Shown in pieces: positions 6,021-11,739 of a stretch of 11,739 nucleotides of DNA. Source of the stretch: Spirochaetota bacterium (GTDB lineage: Bacteria; Spirochaetota; Spirochaetia; DSM-27196; PWMO01); NCBI GenBank assembly GCA_009908925.1, contig JAAAOH010000228.1, forward strand, positions 1 to 11,739, written 5' to 3'. The position numbers and the translations under genes are program-made. Each line of letters begins with the position of its first letter. Within the stretch, counting starts at the first letter, position 1. Below the pieces are notes generated by a model. It saw nothing but the letters and a program-made list of their open reading frames with translations. It was not told the origin of the DNA and did not search any database.

Positions 6021-6545
6021 ATGTATCAGATAGGTATGGCATATCTGCTCTGGCTGCCGTCACTGTTCGGGGTGGCCGGGCTGCATCGGTTCTACATCGG
6101 GAAGGTCGGCACGGGACTCCTGTATCTGCTCACCGGTGGCCTGCTCGGGCTTGGCACCCTCTACGATGCGGTCACACTGCCGAACCAGGTACAGGAGGCG
6201 AACTACCGCCTCGGCTACCGGTACGGCGGTACGCGGCAGGTGCCGGGATCGGACCCGGTCAGTGACATGTTCGACCGAATTACGGGTTCCGTCGGGCAGG
6301 ATCAGCGGCGGCCGATGTCGGTCGAGCAGATCATCCTGACGACTGCTCGGGGGCACGGTGGATACACGACCGCGACGGAGATCGCGCTCGAGGCGCAGGT
6401 GTCCGTGGATGAGGCCAAAGAAGAGCTGGACAGCCTTGTATCCAAGGGAATCGCGGAGGTGCGCGTAAAGAAGAACGGCGTGCTTGCCTACGTGTTCCCC
6501 GAGCTTCTCGATGAGGCGACGGAGTCGCAGTTCGAAGATCTATAA
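6021..6545 (+). CDS. TM2-domain membrane protein with C-terminal winged-helix-like segment
   Basis: This 174-residue protein begins with a TM2 domain of two transmembrane helices (about 6-21 and 29-48) joined by the diagnostic GLHRFYIGK turn (20-28) and followed by GGLLGLGTLYD. A polar linker (about 55-98) leads to residues 99-162, where SVEQIILTTARG, TTATEIALEAQVSVDEAKEEL and a basic beta-hairpin-like VRVKKNGVLAYVF resemble a winged helix. The acidic C-terminus ends ATESQFEDL. TM2 proteins are poorly understood; the domain sits in the inner membrane, and the winged-helix segment would be cytoplasmic and may bind nucleic acid or protein (inference). It starts three bases after the fliG-like stop without a clear ribosome site, so translational coupling is likely. 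ATG at 6036 (Met6) is an alternative start, but MYQIGMAYLLW is the usual form of this family. Confidence 0.85.
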   Translation: MYQIGMAYLLWLPSLFGVAGLHRFYIGKVGTGLLYLLTGGLLGLGTLYDAVTLPNQVQEANYRLGYRYGGTRQVPGSDPVSDMFDRITGSVGQDQRRPMSVEQIILTTARGHGGYTTATEIALEAQVSVDEAKEELDSLVSKGIAEVRVKKNGVLAYVFPELLDEATESQFEDL

Positions 6546-6560
6546 AGTGGGATAAATATC

Positions 6561-8363
6561 ATGACGGCAAACGAACTACGCAGAAAGTATATCGAATTCT
6601 TTGTTGAAAAGGGCCACGCTCAGATCTCCGGGAAGTCACTCATTCCCGAGAACGATCCGACCGTGTTGTTCACGACTGCGGGCATGCATCCGCTGGTTCC
6701 GTACCTCCTCGGCGAGCCCCACCCGGCGGGTGACCGCCTGGTGAACTACCAGAAGTGTATTCGCACCGGCGATATCGAGGACGTGGGCGACCAGAGTCAT
6801 CTGACGTTCTTCGAGATGCTCGGTAACTGGTCGCTCGGCGACTACTTCAAGGAAGAGGCCATCCGCATGAGCTACGAGTTTCTGACCTCGAGCGCATGGC
6901 TGGGCATTCCGCCGGAGCGCCTCTCGGTGACGGTGTTCGCCGGCGACGAGGAGGTCTCGCGCGACGACGAGTCGGCCTCGGTGTGGCGGGCGCTCGGAAT
7001 TCCCGAAGAACGTATCTACTATCTCCCGCGCAGCGACAACTGGTGGGGTCCTGCCGGCGCCACCGGCCCCTGTGGTCCGGACAGCGAGATGTTCTACGAT
7101 ACCGGCATCCCCGGGAGCGCAGAAAGCCGGCCGGGAGTCAACGACGGCAAGTACATGGAGATCTGGAACGACGTCTTCATGCAGTACAACAAGCAGGGAG
7201 ACGGAAGCTACGTCCCGCTCTCTCAGCAGAACGTTGACACCGGCATGGGTATCGAGCGTACGGTGGCGGTGCTTCAGGGCAAGAAGTCCGTTTACGAGAC
7301 CGAGGTGTTTCAGCCCATCCTTCAGAATCTCGGTGACATCTTCTCGGTGAGCTACGGGAACGACGAGGAAACCGACCGCTCGCTTCGTATCATAAGCGAT
7401 CATATCAAAGCGGCAACCTTCATCCTCGGAGACGAAAACGGCGTCTCGCCGTCCAACGTGGGGCAGGGCTATATCCTCCGCCGCCTCATCCGCCGCGCGG
7501 TGCGGCATGGTCGCAAGCTCCTCGGGCGGGAGGACATGTTCCTGCATCAGCCCGCGAAGACCATTATCGAGATGTACCGGGACGCATACCCCGAGCTCGG
7601 CCGGAACGCCGACAAGGTGCTCGATGAGGTCGTGGGAGAGGAGAAGCGGTTTCTCGACACCCTGCAGAAGGGCGAGCACGAGTTCGAAAAGATGCTACCG
7701 AAGCTCCTCGAAGAGCCATCCGGAGTCATCCCGGGCGAGGTCGCCTTTCGCCTCTATGATACGTTCGGGTTCCCCATCGAGATAACCGAGGAGCTGGCCT
7801 CCGAGCACAAGCTGCAGGTTGATCGTGAAGGCTTCGATGAGGCGTTCCGCGAGCATCAGGAACGCTCCAAGATGGACGCGAACCAGACCTTCAAGGGCGG
7901 ACTCGCCGATCACTCGGAGCATACTACCAAGCTCCATACTGCAACCCATCTCCTGCACAAGGCGCTGCGCGATGTTCTCGGTGATCACGTTGCCCAGAAG
8001 GGCAGCAACATCACCCCGGAGCGGCTTCGCTTTGACTTCTCCCATCCGGAGAAAATGAGCAAAGAGCAGATCAAAGAGGTCGAGCGGATCGTGAACGAGA
8101 AGATCGGAGAGGATCTGCCTGTGCGCTACGAGACCATGACCCTCGAGGAAGCGCGCGAAAACGGCGCGATGGCCCTGTTTGGCGACAAGTACGACGAGGT
8201 GGTCAAAGTTTATAGCGTCGGTGACTACTCGAAGGAAGTCTGCGGCGGTCCGCACGTCTCCCGAACGGGTGAGCTCGGCGGATTCCGCATTACCAAGGAG
8301 CAATCCTCCTCCCAGGGTGTGCGCCGCATCAAGGCGGTTGTCGGTAACGGCGAGGGCCGGTAG
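6561..8363 (+). CDS. alaS: Alanyl-tRNA synthetase, short form
   Basis: This enzyme charges tRNA-Ala with alanine and edits mischarged Ser/Gly in the cytoplasm. It has 600 residues against about 875 in E. coli. The class II catalytic core is intact: PTVLFTTAGMHPLVPYL, CIRTGDIEDVGDQSHLTFFE, NWWGPAGATGPCGPDSE, VDTGMGIER and GYILRRLIRRAVRHGR. The editing domain keeps its zinc ligands, HTATH (His459, His463) and CGGPH (Cys561, His565), and the protein stops just after the GVRRIKAVVG motif. The beta-barrel segment that normally precedes HxxxH is missing, as the chain passes straight from the tRNA-recognition helices to HTATH. The C-terminal oligomerisation/C-Ala (DHHA1) domain is also missing. Short AlaRS proteins of about this size are known in spirochaetes, so this is probably a lineage form rather than a truncation; no remnant follows the stop. 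The start has GTGGGA (6547-6552) eight bases upstream and is 15 nt after the TM2 stop. Confidence 0.97.
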   Translation: MTANELRRKYIEFFVEKGHAQISGKSLIPENDPTVLFTTAGMHPLVPYLLGEPHPAGDRLVNYQKCIRTGDIEDVGDQSHLTFFEMLGNWSLGDYFKEEAIRMSYEFLTSSAWLGIPPERLSVTVFAGDEEVSRDDESASVWRALGIPEERIYYLPRSDNWWGPAGATGPCGPDSEMFYDTGIPGSAESRPGVNDGKYMEIWNDVFMQYNKQGDGSYVPLSQQNVDTGMGIERTVAVLQGKKSVYETEVFQPILQNLGDIFSVSYGNDEETDRSLRIISDHIKAATFILGDENGVSPSNVGQGYILRRLIRRAVRHGRKLLGREDMFLHQPAKTIIEMYRDAYPELGRNADKVLDEVVGEEKRFLDTLQKGEHEFEKMLPKLLEEPSGVIPGEVAFRLYDTFGFPIEITEELASEHKLQVDREGFDEAFREHQERSKMDANQTFKGGLADHSEHTTKLHTATHLLHKALRDVLGDHVAQKGSNITPERLRFDFSHPEKMSKEQIKEVERIVNEKIGEDLPVRYETMTLEEARENGAMALFGDKYDEVVKVYSVGDYSKEVCGGPHVSRTGELGGFRITKEQSSSQGVRRIKAVVGNGEGR

Positions 8364-8383
8364 GCGCCGGCCGCGCCGGCGCC
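8363..8383. terminator. Perfect palindromic hairpin between convergent alaS and rlmN
   Basis: GGCGCCGGC (8363-8371) and GCCGGCGCC (8375-8383) form a 9-bp all-GC stem with a 3-base CGC loop. It fills almost the whole 23-bp gap between two convergent stop codons. Symmetry lets it act on both strands. There is no T tract, so it would be a non-canonical bidirectional terminator or an RNA 3'-end stabiliser. Its GCGCCGGC core recurs in the hairpin at 4731-4754. Confidence 0.5.
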
Positions 8384-8386
8384 GCG

Positions 8387-9535
8387 TTACCTTGTAGTCA
8401 CCGAGCTGACTGATTCGCCCAGCTGACCGCAGGCGGCCGCAATGGAGCCGCCCCGCGGAAAGCGCCCCGTAACCGGATAGCCGCCCGCAAGAATGCGCGC
8501 GGCGAACGCGCTCACAGCCGTCTCCGTCGGCGGCTCAAAGGGAACCCCCTCCACCCTGTTCCAGGGAATGAGATTCACATCACATCGATCGCGCCGCGGT
8601 AGCGAGTCGACAAAGCGGCAGACCGCGGCGGCGTCCTCCTCGCCGTCGTTCACTCCGGCGAGCAGCGGCACCTCGAAGGTGACCGGGCGACCGGTGCGCT
8701 CGAGGTAGCGGGCGACGGCGGTGCGGAGGTTCTCGAGCGCCGCGGCGGCGCCGGCAGCCCCGCCGGCGAGCTTCGTCGCACCGGGCATGAGGCGCGCGCG
8801 AAGCATCGGGTCCGTGGTGACGAGCGATACCGCGAGACGGGGCCGTGCCCCGGGCAATTGCGCGAGGAAGCTCTCGGAGGCGAGGCGCTCTATTCCCTCC
8901 GGAATACCGCACGTGGATATCGTTATGCGCTTGAAGGGTATCTCCGGCCCGTGGGGATGTGCGAAGATGCGTGCCGCGGAGAACACGGCCCCGGTGTTGA
9001 GAAGCGGCTCGCCCATACCCATGAACACGATGTTGGACAGGGGTCCGAGGCGCTCGCGAGCGGCGAGGTACTGCTCCACGATCTCCTCGGTGGTGAGGTT
9101 CCGTCGGAGGCCGAGTCGGCCGGTCCGACAGAACCGACAGCCCATACTGCAGCCGACCTGCGTCGACAGGCACAGTGTGCGCCTCGGTTGTCGGTGCGGG
9201 GGGCCGGGCTCTGGGCCGCGCCCCGGGGCGGCGGCGTCGGTGAGCACAACGGTCTCCACGGCAACGCCGTCGCCGAGGCGTAGCATGAGCTTCACGTTTC
9301 CCGCGGGATCCCGGATAGTACGTTCGACCTCGGCGTTCCGCCCATGGAGGAGATTGCGATGGGCATCGAGCAGGCGGCGAAACTGTCGCGCCTCTACCCC
9401 GCAAAGTCTGTTATGGGCGGCCTGAAACAGGACGCGGGCGTGTACGGGGCCCGGAACGCTTTCGGCAGTGACGATCTCCTCGGGAAGGCGTGCAGCAAGA
9501 ATCGCCGTGCTCGCGGGCTCAGCTTCGGTCGTCAC
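8387..9535 (-). CDS. rlmN: RlmN-type radical SAM rRNA/tRNA adenine methyltransferase, divergent
   Basis: RlmN methylates C2 of A2503 in 23S rRNA (and A37 of some tRNAs). With a GTG start at 9535 the protein has 382 residues. Motifs: CLSTQVGCSMGCRFC with Cys122 (E. coli Cys118) and the iron-sulphur cluster cysteines 129, 133 and 136; NIVFMGMGEPLLN (about 168-180); FKRITISTCGIP; DVNLIPWNRV; and C-terminal IAAACGQLG with Cys369, the methyl-carrying cysteine (E. coli Cys355). The N-terminal domain is divergent, lacking the usual RAxQ(I/V) helix, and the RGDDID motif before AACGQL reads RGGSIA. The open frame runs to an ATG at 9616, but that would overlap the TPR gene by 98 bp; GTG at 9535 overlaps by 17 bp and no other good start lies inside. 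It is the last gene of the minus-strand operon, convergent with alaS. Cfr-like specificity cannot be excluded. Confidence 0.87.
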   Translation of the reverse strand: MTTEAEPASTAILAARLPEEIVTAESVPGPVHARVLFQAAHNRLCGVEARQFRRLLDAHRNLLHGRNAEVERTIRDPAGNVKLMLRLGDGVAVETVVLTDAAAPGRGPEPGPPHRQPRRTLCLSTQVGCSMGCRFCRTGRLGLRRNLTTEEIVEQYLAARERLGPLSNIVFMGMGEPLLNTGAVFSAARIFAHPHGPEIPFKRITISTCGIPEGIERLASESFLAQLPGARPRLAVSLVTTDPMLRARLMPGATKLAGGAAGAAAALENLRTAVARYLERTGRPVTFEVPLLAGVNDGEEDAAAVCRFVDSLPRRDRCDVNLIPWNRVEGVPFEPPTETAVSAFAARILAGGYPVTGRFPRGGSIAAACGQLGESVSSVTTR

Positions 9536-10655
9536 GGATACGCTCGAGGATGTCCGTAATACGTCGATTGCGCTTTCCCTGTTGCGGGAAACTCTCGAGA
9601 AGTTTGACGGCATCACGCCGACGGCCCGCCTTCAGGTAGCATTCGGCAAGAGTCTCGTAAACCCGGGCATTCTTCGGAGCGGACTGTACAAGGGCTTCGA
9701 GAGACTCAATCGCCCTCGTGTAGTCTTCCGCGTCCATGTTGAGCAGTGCGAGACCGAGGACAGCGTAGGCGTCGAACTCGATGTTCAGCGCCTGTTCGTA
9801 ATACTGTTTCGCAGTGTCGGGCCGCCCGATCGAGCGGTAGGCGTCGCCCGCGCGGGTGAGAATCACCTTGTTCTTCGGGTCGCGCGCAAGGATTCGGTTC
9901 CAGTACTCGAGGGCGGTCTCCGGCTCCCCGAGGCCGCGGTAGCAGTCTCCCAGCCCGAACAGCGCGTAGAAGTTGTTTGGCTCACGCTCGAGTGCGCGAT
10001 TGAAGAACTCCACGGCGGTGTCGAAGCGTTTGAGCTTGCGGTAGCAGTTGCCTATGGAGGTCAGAACGCGGATATCGACTCGCGGTCCGCTGATGCGCAA
10101 CATCCAGTTCCAGTAGTACAGCGCACTCTCGTAGTCCTTGAAGTCGTAGTGCAGGTGCGCGAGCCCGATAATCGCGTAGGCGTTGTTCTCCTCGATCGAC
10201 AGAACGCGGTCGTAGAGCTCCTTCGAGCGGTCGAAGTTGCGAACCTTCCTGTGCGCGTCGGCGACTCGTGTCAGCACCGTCACGTTCTCATCGTCGTGCT
10301 CGAGGTACTGTTCCCACACCTCGATGGCGCGATGGAACTGCCTCATGTTCTTGTAGCAGTCGGCAAGCCCGAAGAGAGCGTAATTGTTGCGGGGATGATG
10401 TTCGAGGCATCGGCGGTAGTGTTTCACCGCCTCCCGGCAGTCGCCCCGCTTCCGAGCGGCGTCGCCGAGCCCGACAAGGGCGTAGTTATTCTCGGTGTCA
10501 TGCTCGAGGATCTCGCGAAAGAGGCGCTCGGCATCAGAGAGATAATTCTCCCGAAGCAGCTGATAGCCTTCCTGAGAGATGCGCGTGATATGGGCCCTGG
10601 ATCCCGGCTCCTCGTGCGGAGTGCCTTCGTCGGGGTTCAGATTATGTTCCGTCAT
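9519..10655 (-). CDS. Tetratricopeptide repeat protein (about ten TPRs)
   Basis: This 378-residue protein consists almost entirely of TPR units of about 34 residues, from about residue 24 to 356, for example NNYALFGLADCYKNMRQFHR and NNFYALFGLGDCYRGLGEPE. The N-terminus (1-23) is polar and acidic and the C-terminus (357-378) basic. No signal peptide or membrane segment is visible, so it is probably a cytoplasmic protein-protein scaffold; the partner is unknown. Repeats are regular and mutually similar (NNYAL/NNFYAL at repeat starts), which suggests internal duplication. The start ATG overlaps the upstream stop as ATGA (10652-10655), and its end overlaps rlmN by 17 bp, so all three genes look translationally coupled. 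TPR proteins of this sort are common in spirochaetes. Confidence 0.93.
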   Translation of the reverse strand: MTEHNLNPDEGTPHEEPGSRAHITRISQEGYQLLRENYLSDAERLFREILEHDTENNYALVGLGDAARKRGDCREAVKHYRRCLEHHPRNNYALFGLADCYKNMRQFHRAIEVWEQYLEHDDENVTVLTRVADAHRKVRNFDRSKELYDRVLSIEENNAYAIIGLAHLHYDFKDYESALYYWNWMLRISGPRVDIRVLTSIGNCYRKLKRFDTAVEFFNRALEREPNNFYALFGLGDCYRGLGEPETALEYWNRILARDPKNKVILTRAGDAYRSIGRPDTAKQYYEQALNIEFDAYAVLGLALLNMDAEDYTRAIESLEALVQSAPKNARVYETLAECYLKAGRRRDAVKLLESFPQQGKRNRRITDILERIRDDRS

Positions 10656-10990
10656 TCTTCGCTCGACTCATGCAGCCAGTGACGTACGACGCCCGCCATC
10701 TTTTCGATCATGGCATCCGAGCGGGCGCTGTCACCAGCCTGCCAGAACATGCGAAACGCCTCCAGCGGTCTCTGCTTCTTGCGATACTGCTCGCCGAGCC
10801 GTATGAGCCCGTCTGAGTAGCGCGCAGTGAGGAATATACGCTGGGCGTCCGCAAGCTTTCCCTGGTTGTAGAGCTCATTGCCCTTTCGGATAAGGGCACT
10901 TCGTTTTTCCGGCGACAGGCGGGGGAGTTGTTCCGAGCTGACTTTTATGAAACCGGGCGCCGGTGGGAGTTTTGCGTTTACGTTTTCCAT
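10652..10990 (-). CDS. Small TPR-like helical protein, hypothetical
   Basis: This 112-residue protein is not recognised by name. Residues 1-30 are a Pro-containing tail (KLPPAPGFIKVSSEQLPRLS). Residues 31-105 are helical with at least one TPR-like hairpin (ALIRKGNELYNQGKLADAQRIF) and a second degenerate one (GLIRLGEQYRKKQRPLEAFRMFWQAGDS). It ends RHWLHESSEE, and its TGA overlaps the ATG of the large TPR gene. There is no signal peptide or membrane segment. It is the first gene after the promoter at 11005-11033; the ribosome site is weak (AGGG about ten bases upstream). The coupling suggests it works with the TPR protein, perhaps as an adaptor or extra repeat module (inference). Confidence 0.85.
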   Translation of the reverse strand: MENVNAKLPPAPGFIKVSSEQLPRLSPEKRSALIRKGNELYNQGKLADAQRIFLTARYSDGLIRLGEQYRKKQRPLEAFRMFWQAGDSARSDAMIEKMAGVVRHWLHESSEE

Positions 10991-11004
10991 CGACCAGTTG
11001 CCCT

Positions 11005-11033
11005 ATTATACGGTCTGGCATCGAATGAATCAA
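11005..11033 (-). promoter_or_regulatory. Near-consensus promoter of the TPR/rlmN operon
   Basis: On the reverse strand TTGATT (11028-11033) and a perfect TATAAT (11005-11010) are 17 bases apart. The -35 overlaps the hisB stop codon (11030-11032). The predicted start is near 10998, about 8 nt before the ATG at 10990, so the leader is very short. It can drive the three downstream genes independently of hisB. Confidence 0.78.
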
Positions 11034-11617
11034 ATGACACCCTTCGTCGACATCCCCGTCGCGTCTGTCCGCTCACTGAAGCTTCGACCGAGGGCTATGC
11101 CGAGAGCCTTGAAGAGTGCTTCCACCATGTGATGACTGTTGTTGCCGTAGCGGCACAGAAGATGAAGGTTGCATCGCGAGCGCACCGACAGCGCCCAGAA
11201 GAACTCGGCGAGAAGCGCCATCTGGAAGCCGCCGGAGTATGCCTGGGGATAGTCGGCGTCATACACCAGATAGGGGCGGCCACCGGCGTCAACGACGGCC
11301 TCCGACAAAGCATCATCCATCGGCACGATTCCGTGCCCGAACCTCACGAGACTCGTCGAATCGGAGAGGATCCGGGAGAAGCAATCTCCTATCACCAGGC
11401 CGACATCCTCTACCACGTGATGTGGGTCGACGTCGATGTCGCCGTCGGCCTTGACGACCAGCTTGAAGCCGCCGTGAAAGGACATCGCCTGCAGCATATG
11501 GTCGAAGAACGGCACGCCGGTGTCGATCTCGATGTCCTCGCGGGTATCGAGCGTGAGTCCCACCGAAATGCGGGTTTCCTTCGTCTCGCGGGTTACCTCA
11601 GCATGTCGTGTTGCCAT
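11030..11617 (-). CDS. hisB: Imidazoleglycerol-phosphate dehydratase
   Basis: HisB converts imidazole glycerol phosphate to imidazole acetol phosphate, the sixth step of histidine synthesis, using bound manganese. At 195 residues it is the usual monofunctional length, without the phosphatase domain fused in E. coli. Family motifs: DTGVPFFDHML (32-42), the metal-binding HHVVED (66-71), PMDDALSEAVVD (99-110), NNSHHMVEALFKALG (159-173) and the C-terminal STKG. The start has GAGGAG (11624-11629 on the plus strand) six bases upstream, inside the last codons of the preceding gene, with only three bases between that stop and this ATG. It is therefore co-transcribed with the upstream gene. No other his gene is recognisable in the window. 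Confidence 0.97.
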   Translation of the reverse strand: MATRHAEVTRETKETRISVGLTLDTREDIEIDTGVPFFDHMLQAMSFHGGFKLVVKADGDIDVDPHHVVEDVGLVIGDCFSRILSDSTSLVRFGHGIVPMDDALSEAVVDAGGRPYLVYDADYPQAYSGGFQMALLAEFFWALSVRSRCNLHLLCRYGNNSHHMVEALFKALGIALGRSFSERTDATGMSTKGVI

Positions 11618-11620
11618 ACG

Positions 11621-11739
11621 CTACTCCTCGGGTTCGCTGCGCAGCCGCTTGAGGAAATCATTCACGCGGCGATAGTGGAACTTATAGTACGCCGGATTGG
11701 CGATGAGGTGAACGTTGATACGCTCGAGCTCTTCGCGTA
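11621..11739 (-). CDS. Unrecognised gene, C-terminal 38 residues only
   Basis: The frame open to the window edge gives REELERINVHLIANPAYYKF followed by HYRRVNDFLKRLRSEPEE and stop at 11621-11623. It is basic and probably helical, but too short to assign. It has spirochaete-like GC-rich codon use and carries the hisB ribosome site in its final Glu-Glu codons, which supports it being a real gene in the same operon. Confidence 0.7.
   Translation of the reverse strand, partial: REELERINVHLIANPAYYKFHYRRVNDFLKRLRSEPEE

Noticed and set aside
6636..7679. Minus-strand open frame of 347 codons antisense to alaS
   Set aside because: It overlaps the AlaRS catalytic domain with all class II motifs on the plus strand; no ribosome site or recognisable domain.
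8364..8386. Lost 3' part of alaS beyond the stop codon
   Set aside because: Only 23 bp separate the stop from convergent rlmN and no AlaRS-like residues appear in other frames, so the short form is real and not a recent nonsense mutation.
9468..10682. Plus-strand open frame of 404 codons antisense to the TPR gene
   Set aside because: Its apparent periodicity (repeated VAV/VGV patterns) is the reverse image of the TPR repeats; the minus strand has unmistakable TPR motifs and start/stop overlaps.

Overview
The window looks like chromosomal core DNA of a GC-rich spirochaete (Spirochaetales). The evidence is a divergent FliG paralogue, a short alanyl-tRNA synthetase of the kind I associate with spirochaetes, a pyruvate phosphate dikinase, a small sigma-70-type factor beside groES, and TM2 and TPR proteins of spirochaetal flavour. 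No insertion sequence, phage gene, CRISPR array or other mobile element is visible.

Layout. Positions 1-145 (minus) hold the N-terminal third to half of GroES with a consensus-like promoter at 206-234. The 485-nt gap between groES and the sigma gene (146-630) is structured. On the plus strand it carries a near-consensus promoter (328-357), then a predicted RNA of about 90 nt (363-454) that can fold into two mutually exclusive hairpins, one ending in a T6 run, then a weaker terminator-like hairpin (523-542). A sigma-70 family factor lacking region 1.1 follows (631-1521), then a strong hairpin (1548-1579) and ppdK (1644-4307), which ends at a canonical terminator (4381-4418). A minus-strand tRNA-Phe (4505-4577) has its own promoter and a textbook terminator with a UUCG tetraloop in the RNA, convergent with the ppdK terminator.

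A second plus-strand operon (4763-8363) starts from a good promoter placed almost on top of the first ATG. It encodes a FliG paralogue missing two of the classic torque-helix charges, a TM2-domain protein with a C-terminal winged-helix-like segment, and a 600-residue AlaRS that keeps the editing zinc motif but lacks the beta-barrel insertion and the C-Ala domain. It ends at a perfect GC-rich palindrome shared with a convergent minus-strand operon.

That minus-strand operon reads, in transcription order, an unrecognised C-terminal fragment (11621-11739), hisB (11030-11617), an internal perfect TATAAT promoter (11005-11033), a small TPR-like protein (10652-10990), a TPR protein with about ten repeats (9519-10655) and a divergent RlmN-type radical SAM enzyme (8387-9535). 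The last three genes overlap end to start, which implies translational coupling.

Nothing here is a clearly new multi-gene system. The best leads are the switch-like RNA upstream of the sigma factor and the variant FliG/TM2 pair joined to alaS.
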